Positions 34,547 through 41,301 of a stretch of 64,000 nt of DNA are shown here, piece after piece; the stretch's first letter is position 1; every line of letters begins with the position of its first letter. This stretch comes from CAMXAS01 sp964442435 (lineage in GTDB: Bacteria; Bacteroidota; Bacteroidia; Bacteroidales; P3). A program made the position numbers and the translations under genes. The stretch is from assembly GCA_964442435.1 (NCBI GenBank), contig CAYTZG010000005.1, forward strand, positions 50,133-114,132, in the 5' to 3' direction. The notes below the pieces were generated by a model, which had not been told where the DNA came from, did no database searches, and saw only the letters and a list, made by a program, of their open reading frames with translations.

Positions 34547-37500
34547 TTAGGGGAGGTACACTTTGTAAACGGCCATACCCCGTTCGGTTTGCAGGCGGAC
34601 GAAAATCAACATCCGGTGAGCGCTGACGGGTAACAGGAGGTCATCGCGGCTGTCGACGCGGAAGTCGGCCAGTTTGGTGGCGCTCAGGTTGAATACGGAA
34701 ACGTTGCGGACAAGCAGGTTGTTCAGGTTCCGGATGGCGATGTGGCCGTCCTGCGCGCGGACGCTGAACAAGCCATTGAGTTGCGCCATGGTTTCCATAG
34801 CCAAGGTGTCGTTGAGGGTCGTGAAGTGGAGCTCTTCGCTCATCGCGCTTGTGTCGGCCTCGCAGACAGCCCGGGTCGTAGCCGTATAAGCCGTCAGTCT
34901 GGTCAGCGAGTCGCGCACGTGCAACGTGTCGCTCTCCTGAATAAAGGCGAATGTTTTATCGCCATTATCCGGCGTTATATAAACGATACGCTGCGTCATA
35001 TAGTCGGGTTGGTCGCTCGTGGAGATGAAATCGGCCCCCGTGGCCGTGATGCCTTCCACGCGGAAGTTCTCCGGCGTATGGCAACCGCGCGACGTGCGGA
35101 ACGAGGTCGTGACCGGCAGGGACGCCGCGCTGTGGTCTTCGTTGCAGTAGGCGATGACCATGGCTTTGTAGCGCGTTTGGTCTTGCAGACCCGTAATCGT
35201 GTATTGGGTTTCGGTTGTGAACGTGGAATCGCTGTAGCCGTCTTCGTTGTAAACGCCCCAGAACACACCGTATTCCACGGCGGAGGCCGACGCCTTCCAC
35301 GTCAGCGGCACCTCATGGGTGCCAAGGCTGCGATCCAGATTCTCAACGGGGAAACAGATATCGACATCGTATTTGACAAGTACGTCCTTGATTTCAAGAT
35401 ACCACGGATCCGGCATATCGTCCTTACCCGAAGCTATGTCCTGGGCGCCTGTCGGGCTTTCGAATACGAACGCCACCTGCAGGTAGTCGGCCCATTTGTC
35501 CAGGGCTATCGTAAAGTTCTGGTCATTCAGCGCCAAATCCGCGGCATCCAGCGTTTGGATGATGTCGTCCTGCGTGAACAAGCCGTTGCCCGAAGCCAAG
35601 ATTTTCAGTTTGGTGTCGTTGTAGTTCGGTTTCGCACCTTTCTTTTTGTTGAAGTCGAAACTGGTCAAGGTGAAATTGAGCGATTTGGGCATCAAGCCGC
35701 CGATAGGCCGGATGTAAATGGCCGGCAACATGAGCCAGGCGTTGGTCACGATGTCTTCTACGCTTACGGCCTTGGCGTTGTCGGGGTCGGACGCCTTGTG
35801 CTGGTTCCAACCGGTTTGGGCTTCGGTGGTTTCCGTCAGCTGACGGCCGATAAGGCCCGAATAGGTCTTGACACCGCGGTCGAACGGTGTCTGTGTTTCG
35901 TTTTTTGCCATGCTTTCCTCGTAAGGCAGGTCGTAGGCCGTGCGCACCATCAGCGGTTCGGTGTAGAACGACGTGTCGCGCGAGGAGCAGAGGGCGGCAA
36001 CCTTAACCTTATATACCGTGCCGGCGTTCAAACCGGAGAGTTCGCCATTCACCGGTTCGTCGATATCCCGGTTGTTGCCGGCCGAAATGCGTTTGTATTG
36101 CCATGCGTCCGCATCGGTGTATGCCAAAAGGAAGTTGGTGGCAGGGTTCTCGTCCATCCAACGGACGGTCAGCCGTTCGGTCGTCGTCAGGCTGTCAACC
36201 GTTTGGAGGGCTTTCGGGGCGAGGCAGTCTTTGCCTGCGACCACATCGACGGAAAGAATCTGGCAGGATACGGATGCAGCATCTTTGGGAGCCCGGAAAC
36301 TGTAACGCAACCGGATGATGCTGCCCGGCGTAAGTTCGCGTATCAAGACGTTCAGCGGATATTGTTTTTGAGCGTTGGCTTGCGGAAAGTTATCATCAAG
36401 ACCGTTCATTTTCAGTACTTCCTGCCAAGCACCGCCGTCCACCGAATATTCGATGCGCACGCTGTCTTTGGCCGTCATGCTGTGTGTCGCCGGTTCGAGG
36501 GCGCCCCGGGACGCCTCCATAAAGGTAAGGAAGAATGTGGCCGAGATTTTGTCTATATCCGCGGGCAAGGCGAAGGCTGCCGTCACGACATCCGACCAGT
36601 ATGTTCCATTGCTCGGATAAGAGGCGTTGAGGCAGATATAACTGGGGGCGGACATCGGTTCCATGAGCGTTAACATGAAAGCACTGTTGCGCTCATTGGT
36701 GGGAATGTTCGCTTCCCGGCTCCAACCGAACGGCAAACGGCCGTATTCGTTGAGTCCCGGGTAAGGATGGGACTCGCCAGTGAAACGGAATTTCGGCAAG
36801 GTGTCGTAGGCGGCGCGGACGGAAAGCGTCAGGAAGTCCTGGCCGTAAACCGGGCTTTCCGCATCCGGATTGAGGACGGAATAGGCCAGGATATAGGCGC
36901 CTTCACCGGCACCAAACGGCGCGTTGAAAACGGTCTCGTTGGCGGAAGTAATAACGGTCAAGACCTCGGCTTCGCCGAATTGGTCGCCTGTCTTGACTTT
37001 ACCGCTCAGGTGGACGGCGTTCGTATTCGGACTTTTGAGCAAGACCATGCCGAGGTCTTCGGCGGGCTTGACGGTCAGAGGCACCGAACTCGTGGTCGGC
37101 AACCCGACACTGAAAGTTTGGGGTAAATCCATGGAGGTCGTTAGCGTGAACGTGCGGCAGAGGTCGGAATAGACCGGTGCGCCCGTACACCGGTAATCCA
37201 TCGCGTAGATATGGATATAATAAGTGGTGCTGCCTTCCAAATTGTTGGCGGAAAGCGTCAAATCATAGACGGAAGCCACATGATCCCCGTAAATGGTATA
37301 CATCGGTTTGGTGTTGAGTAGCACTTGGCTGTTGGCGTTGGGTTTGTCGCCGGCGCGGTACCAGGAACCGTTGGCAAGGGAGTAGTCCGGGGTTGCGGAG
37401 GTGGAAAGGATGGCTACAAGTGTCCCGGCCTCCTTGATATCCGATGGTGTCATGGTATTCTTGTTGAACGTGATTTTGCCGGCAAACGACGTTTTCGTGA

Positions 37501-38476
37501 TACTCGTCGTGCCGAATCCATACCATTCGTCTTTCAATTTCGCGGCTTTTTCGGCACAGGTAGCGGGGGCATTGAACGTCAGCGTGCGGCCCTCTTCCGG
37601 GGTGTTGGTACTTTGAACGAACAGGCCGTTGGGAGAAGAATTGCTGTTCGTATAGGGCGAGACGTTGTCCCAACTGGCGGCCTCTGTCTGGGACATGCCG
37701 AGGTAGTGGAACCAAGTATTGTTGTCAAGACCTTTGAAAGGGTCGTTGGGCACCGTATAATTGCCGTTTTCAACCAGACCGAGGAACAGGCGGTAGGCTT
37801 TGTCGCCCGCGTTGGCCGTTTCCAAACGCTTGACCACGAGTTCGACGTTGCCGCTCGCTTCATAGACTTTAAGCTGGTAAATCCATTCGTCGCCATTGAT
37901 GGCGTAGTCGTATTGTACGGTCAGCACCTTTTGTCCGGCTTGGCCATCGATTACATACATAACCGGTTCTTTGCCGGCTATGCGCGTGGCTGTATTGAGA
38001 CTATCCTCGGTGTCTTTCGTGATGACGGTAACGATATTCTGAAGGTCCATGCCCGTCCACGGAGCGCCGAAAAAGGCATGCCACGATTGGCTTTGGCCTT
38101 GTTTGACGTTTTCGTCTTCGCTGAAAAAGAGACCGCCCGACGCGCAAATCGTAAAGTATTTCATCGTTTTGCCGCAGAGGTTGAAGTCGAAACCGAGGGG
38201 AAAGCCGGGGTCGGTTTTGCTTGCGTCACCGGCGTGGGTCACGAAAGGCGTAGCGGGGTTATTGATGAAAAAACCGTTTTTCAGTTCGGTATCGGCCGCT
38301 AAATCGGCACCGCATTTCACCGTATTGACGTTGTCGGCAATGTCGGTAAACGTCCCCGCTGCGGAGGTAATCGCATAAGCGCTGGCCGGAATGACGAAGT
38401 CCGTGGTTTGGGCTTTGGCAAGGCCTAAGCCCAACAGACAGATAATGAAACTTGTAACAAAAGCTGTTTTCTTCAT
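34547..38476 (-). CDS. giant secreted protein B3 (family B, YPNP-less C-terminal domain)
   Basis: A 1309-residue protein with a signal peptide (FIICLLGLGLAKAQ) and the family B N-terminal signature (KCGADLAADTELKNGFF, then ICASGGLFFSEDEN). Fibronectin type III-like modules fill the middle and C-terminal half (SGLNAGTVYKVKVAALCSS; ITGLQDQTRYKAMVIAYCNE). Unlike B1 and B2 it has no InlB-type repeat. The C-terminal domain shows GHIAIRNLNNLLV, DSRDDLLLPV and ends AVYKVYLP. It is the first gene of the B3-A2 unit. Its promoter should lie in the 38477-38881 intergenic region, which it shares with the divergent DAK2-DegV gene. Function is unknown. Confidence 0.86.
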   Translation of the reverse strand: MKKTAFVTSFIICLLGLGLAKAQTTDFVIPASAYAITSAAGTFTDIADNVNTVKCGADLAADTELKNGFFINNPATPFVTHAGDASKTDPGFPLGFDFNLCGKTMKYFTICASGGLFFSEDENVKQGQSQSWHAFFGAPWTGMDLQNIVTVITKDTEDSLNTATRIAGKEPVMYVIDGQAGQKVLTVQYDYAINGDEWIYQLKVYEASGNVELVVKRLETANAGDKAYRLFLGLVENGNYTVPNDPFKGLDNNTWFHYLGMSQTEAASWDNVSPYTNSNSSPNGLFVQSTNTPEEGRTLTFNAPATCAEKAAKLKDEWYGFGTTSITKTSFAGKITFNKNTMTPSDIKEAGTLVAILSTSATPDYSLANGSWYRAGDKPNANSQVLLNTKPMYTIYGDHVASVYDLTLSANNLEGSTTYYIHIYAMDYRCTGAPVYSDLCRTFTLTTSMDLPQTFSVGLPTTSSVPLTVKPAEDLGMVLLKSPNTNAVHLSGKVKTGDQFGEAEVLTVITSANETVFNAPFGAGEGAYILAYSVLNPDAESPVYGQDFLTLSVRAAYDTLPKFRFTGESHPYPGLNEYGRLPFGWSREANIPTNERNSAFMLTLMEPMSAPSYICLNASYPSNGTYWSDVVTAAFALPADIDKISATFFLTFMEASRGALEPATHSMTAKDSVRIEYSVDGGAWQEVLKMNGLDDNFPQANAQKQYPLNVLIRELTPGSIIRLRYSFRAPKDAASVSCQILSVDVVAGKDCLAPKALQTVDSLTTTERLTVRWMDENPATNFLLAYTDADAWQYKRISAGNNRDIDEPVNGELSGLNAGTVYKVKVAALCSSRDTSFYTEPLMVRTAYDLPYEESMAKNETQTPFDRGVKTYSGLIGRQLTETTEAQTGWNQHKASDPDNAKAVSVEDIVTNAWLMLPAIYIRPIGGLMPKSLNFTLTSFDFNKKKGAKPNYNDTKLKILASGNGLFTQDDIIQTLDAADLALNDQNFTIALDKWADYLQVAFVFESPTGAQDIASGKDDMPDPWYLEIKDVLVKYDVDICFPVENLDRSLGTHEVPLTWKASASAVEYGVFWGVYNEDGYSDSTFTTETQYTITGLQDQTRYKAMVIAYCNEDHSAASLPVTTSFRTSRGCHTPENFRVEGITATGADFISTSDQPDYMTQRIVYITPDNGDKTFAFIQESDTLHVRDSLTRLTAYTATTRAVCEADTSAMSEELHFTTLNDTLAMETMAQLNGLFSVRAQDGHIAIRNLNNLLVRNVSVFNLSATKLADFRVDSRDDLLLPVSAHRMLIFVRLQTERGMAVYKVYLP

Positions 38477-38742
38477 AATGGCAAATGTTTTCGGTTTGAA
38501 ACGGCTAAAGGCCGTCTAAATCGTTTGCAAGATACGCCATAAGTGGAGAAAAACCGGCCTTTTTAAGGAAACGTTTTATTTGTGGCGGTGTAACAGCATA
38601 TAACGAAATGATTTATATTGCTGAAAATGTTTTTTGTTGTTATGTTTGTTCCTGCGGCGTTTTGGCAGGGGCGGTTTGGCATTCGACCTTGCGTATGGCT
38701 GGCGTTCGACGGAGCGGTTGTCAAGGGGCTGTTTTTGCGTAA

Positions 38743-38801
38743 AACCCTATGGGTTAGGAATATAGATATGATATTCCTGACAAAATGTGTATCTTTGTCA
38801 G
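38743..38801. promoter_or_regulatory. three adjoining perfect inverted repeats
   Basis: AACCC-TAT-GGGTT spans 38743-38755, AGGAATAT-N7-ATATTCCT spans 38756-38778, and CTGACAAA-N9-TTTGTCAG spans 38777-38801. The first two abut and the last two share two bases. The third repeat overlaps the candidate -7 box of the DAK2-DegV gene. This looks like stacked operators or a structured leader. No protein is assigned. Confidence 0.55.
38790..38797 (+). promoter_or_regulatory. candidate -7 box for the DAK2-DegV gene
   Basis: TATCTTTG exactly fits TAnnTTTG and lies 85 bases before the ATG at 38882. It is embedded in the right arm of the CTGACAAA/TTTGTCAG repeat, so a protein bound there would block it. 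No clear -33 TTTG is present upstream. Confidence 0.5.
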
Positions 38802-38810
38802 AAATACCCC

Positions 38811-38854
38811 CCTTTGGCAGGCTTGTTGCGGAAGAGATGGTCGGCCGCCAAAGG
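38811..38854 (+). promoter_or_regulatory. stem in the 5' leader of the DAK2-DegV gene
   Basis: CCTTTGGC (38811-38818) and GCCAAAGG (38847-38854) pair perfectly across 28 bases. The stem lies downstream of the -7 box and so would be in the transcript, ending 27 bases before the start codon. It could influence ribosome access or be a weak attenuator. Confidence 0.4.
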
Positions 38855-38881
38855 TTGGCGGTTGCTTAAATACAGAAAATC

Positions 38882-40672
38882 ATGAAGTTTGAATATATCA
38901 ACGGGCAGAATTTCTACTATATGTTTTTGGCGGGTGCCAAAGGCATCATAGAGAATTATGCTTATCTTAACAAAATCAATGTGTTCCCGGTTCCTGACGG
39001 GGATACGGGTTCGAATATGGCCTCCACGGTGCAGTCGATTATCGATGCCGTCAAGCCGTCCAAAAAGTTGAACAAGACGCTGGCCGACATGGCCGATGCG
39101 GCCTTGGTGGGGGCGCGCGGCAATTCGGGCATCATCGTCGCGCAGTTCGTGCAGGGGCTCAGTCTGGAACTCCAAAAGTACTCCAAGGTCAATGTGCGGG
39201 ATTTCGTGCGTTGTGCGGCGGGTGCCGTCCGCTTTACGTATGCCGCGCTGTCGCATCCCGTGGAGGGCACGATTCTGTCGGTGCTCAAGGCTTGGACCGA
39301 TGAACTGCAGCGGCTGATGGACGGCAACACCACTGATTTCGTTACGCTTATCAGCGCGCCTTACCAAAAGGTGCTGGAGGCGGTGGAGGCGACGCGCAAC
39401 CGGCACAAGGGCGGCGCGGGGCTCGTGGACGCCGGGGCGCAGGGCTTCGCGTTCTTCGCCAAGGGGATGCTCGATTTCGCGCTCCACGCCGACATGAAAG
39501 GTTTGGTCGGCGCGCGGCAGAATGTGCTGCCGGAATTGAACGTGGCTGACGACGAGGATGCCGTCATGACGTTCCGCTATTGTACGGAGGCCCTGGCTTC
39601 GGGCGAGAACATCGACAAGGAGGCGCTCAAACACGACTTGGAGGGCTTGGGCGACAGCGTGGTGGTGGCCGGCAACAGCAACAAGGTGCGTATCCACGTC
39701 CATACCGACACGCCGGAAACGGCCGTCCGTAAACTGAGCGAACGCGCGCACATCCTGACCAGCAAGGTGGACGACATGGCGTTTCAGGTTGAAATCAAGG
39801 CGCATCGCCGCCACGACATCGCCGTGGTCGTTGACAGCGCGTCGGATTTGGATGCCGCGCTCCGTTTCAAACATCAGATCCATCACGTGCCGTTGCAGGT
39901 GCAGCTCGGCGACAGTCTTTTCCTTGACGGGGTGACGCTCAAACACGATGATTTCTACGATTATCTGGCCTCTAAACAGCCTTATCCCAAAACCTCGTTG
40001 CCGGCGCTCAAGAACATCTACAACAAACTGTCGTACATCGCTACCTATTATAAGGCCATCATTGTGCTCAACATTTCGTCGGGCGTAAGCGGCACGCATC
40101 AGGCGTTTGTCGATATGGCCAAGAAGGTGCAGATGCAGACGGGCGTGCCCATCGCCGTGTTCGACACCAAGACGCTGGCCAGTGCGCAGGGGCTCGTGGC
40201 CCTGCGCGTGACGGAGGCCTTGGACAAGGGCTTCAGCTTCGAAGACTTGAAACGGCTCATCCCGCTTTGGTGCGCGCAGTCCAACCTCTATGCCATGACC
40301 AAAACCATCCGCTATTTCGTCAAGGGCGGCCGCATCGGGCGCATGAAAGGCTGGCTGGCCACGTTCCTGGGCTTGGCACCCGTGGTGACGCCCGACCGGA
40401 ACGGCAAGGGCAGCGTATTGTTCACGGCCGCCAGTCAGGGCAAAGGCGTGGAGCGCGTGCTGAAAATAGTGGAGAACAAACTGAAAACCGGCCGGTTGCA
40501 CGCCTATGCCGTGGAATATACCGACCAATCCGCCAAGCCGGTGGCCGAGGCCTTGATACCGCGTCTTAAAGCGTTGACGGGCAAGGAACCGGCCTTTATC
40601 GGACAGGTGACGCCCGTGGTGGGCAGCAGTGCCGGCATCGGCACCGTCGCGCTGTCAACCTTGATGGAGTAA
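38882..40672 (+). CDS. DAK2-DegV fusion protein, probable fatty acid kinase
   Basis: A 596-residue protein. The N-terminal DAK2 domain (residues 1-200) carries the metal/ATP motif NVFPVPDGDTGSN (33-45) and ALVGARGNSGIIVAQ. A linker domain follows (200-305). A complete DegV domain runs from HDIAVVVDSASDLD (about 311) to the end, with TSLPALKNIY, VLNISSGVSGTHQAF (about 395) and KGGRIGRM. In Firmicutes, FakA (DAK2) and FakB (DegV, which binds the acyl chain) are separate subunits that phosphorylate exogenous fatty acids. Here both are on one chain, so the enzyme is inferred to carry its own fatty acid carrier. It is cytoplasmic and stands alone between a structured leader and a convergent sugar transferase. 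Confidence 0.88.
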   Translation: MKFEYINGQNFYYMFLAGAKGIIENYAYLNKINVFPVPDGDTGSNMASTVQSIIDAVKPSKKLNKTLADMADAALVGARGNSGIIVAQFVQGLSLELQKYSKVNVRDFVRCAAGAVRFTYAALSHPVEGTILSVLKAWTDELQRLMDGNTTDFVTLISAPYQKVLEAVEATRNRHKGGAGLVDAGAQGFAFFAKGMLDFALHADMKGLVGARQNVLPELNVADDEDAVMTFRYCTEALASGENIDKEALKHDLEGLGDSVVVAGNSNKVRIHVHTDTPETAVRKLSERAHILTSKVDDMAFQVEIKAHRRHDIAVVVDSASDLDAALRFKHQIHHVPLQVQLGDSLFLDGVTLKHDDFYDYLASKQPYPKTSLPALKNIYNKLSYIATYYKAIIVLNISSGVSGTHQAFVDMAKKVQMQTGVPIAVFDTKTLASAQGLVALRVTEALDKGFSFEDLKRLIPLWCAQSNLYAMTKTIRYFVKGGRIGRMKGWLATFLGLAPVVTPDRNGKGSVLFTAASQGKGVERVLKIVENKLKTGRLHAYAVEYTDQSAKPVAEALIPRLKALTGKEPAFIGQVTPVVGSSAGIGTVALSTLME

Positions 40673-40689
40673 GGGGGCGATGTGGCGGG

Positions 40690-41247
40690 CTATTCCAGCA
40701 CGACGTTGGCCGTGCGGAAGAAAATGCCGCAGTCGAGCGGGAAAGAAACGTGCGCTACATAAAAGAGATCGTAGCGGATGCGTTGGTCAAAGTCGATGGC
40801 GTTGCGGCCGTGGATTTGCGCCAGGCCGGTAAGGCCGGGGCGGATGCTGTGGCGGAGGGCCAATTGTTCGGGCGTACCGTAACGCGCGCAGTCTTCGGGC
40901 GTGAACGGCCTCGGCCCTACGAGCGACATATCGCCTTTAAGCACGTTGATCAATTGGGGCAGTTCGTCCAAAGAAGTCTTTCTGAGAAACGTACCGAAAG
41001 CCGTGGCGCGGTCTTCGTCGGGCAGGAGCTGTCCCGTGCCGTCCGTTTCGTTCGACATCGTGCGGAGCTTGATGATTTTGAAAGGTTGGTTGCGGTAACC
41101 GAGGCGCGTTTGGATGAAGAAGACGCGGAAGGAACGCTGTACGCAACAGGAAACCAGCATCGTGAGCAGGACGATGGGCGTGCAAGGCACGAGCAACAGA
41201 CCTGCGCATACGATGTCGAGGAATCGCTTGATTTTCGTCGCGTACAT
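40690..41247 (-). CDS. bacterial sugar-phosphate transferase (PglC/WcaJ-type)
   Basis: 185 residues from 41247. An ATG 39 bases upstream overlaps the -7 box and was not used. The protein has an N-terminal hydrophobic segment (DIVCAGLLLVPCTPIVLLTML), then the family motifs KIIKLRTM, LRKTSLDELPQLINVLKGD, MSLVGPRP and RPGLTGLAQIHGRN. The Asp-Glu pair in SLDELPQ matches the catalytic dyad of monotopic phosphoglycosyl transferases. These enzymes move a sugar-1-phosphate to undecaprenyl phosphate, the first step of capsule, O-antigen or glycoprotein assembly. It is the short, PglC-like form. No glycan cluster surrounds it, so its pathway is unknown. The first-base glycosyltransferase is 40 kb away. 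Confidence 0.9.
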   Translation of the reverse strand: MYATKIKRFLDIVCAGLLLVPCTPIVLLTMLVSCCVQRSFRVFFIQTRLGYRNQPFKIIKLRTMSNETDGTGQLLPDEDRATAFGTFLRKTSLDELPQLINVLKGDMSLVGPRPFTPEDCARYGTPEQLALRHSIRPGLTGLAQIHGRNAIDFDQRIRYDLFYVAHVSFPLDCGIFFRTANVVLE

Positions 41248-41283
41248 GGGCGTATGGTTACAAACGTCGTAACTAAAAACGCA

Positions 41284-41291
41284 CAAAGGTA
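41284..41291 (-). promoter_or_regulatory. candidate -7 box for the sugar transferase
   Basis: TACCTTTG on the minus strand is an exact TAnnTTTG match and lies 37 bases before the start at 41247. It overlaps the alternative upstream ATG, which argues for the shorter protein. Confidence 0.45.
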
Positions 41292-41301
41292 ATAAATAAA
41301 A

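Larger units (their letters stand above)
38477..38881. other. 405-bp divergent intergenic region
   Basis: This region separates B3 (minus) from the DAK2-DegV gene (plus). I see no supportable gene: one short plus-strand frame at 38618-38869 has no family resemblance and runs through the inverted repeats. The right half holds three back-to-back inverted repeats, a -7 box and a fourth stem, described separately. On the left, TATCTTGC at 38527-38534 (minus strand) is a weak -7 candidate for B3. Confidence 0.7.

Noticed and set aside
16549..38476. CRISPR, polymorphic toxin or polysaccharide utilisation locus in the giant-protein cluster
   Set aside because: No direct-repeat array, toxin or immunity pair, SusC/SusD homolog or glycoside hydrolase motif was seen. 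The repeats are protein-level type III, HAF-like and InlB-like modules.
38618..38869. Short plus-strand open frame of 83 codons in the intergenic region before the DAK2-DegV gene
   Set aside because: It shows no family resemblance, crosses the inverted repeats and the promoter, and has no ribosome binding site.
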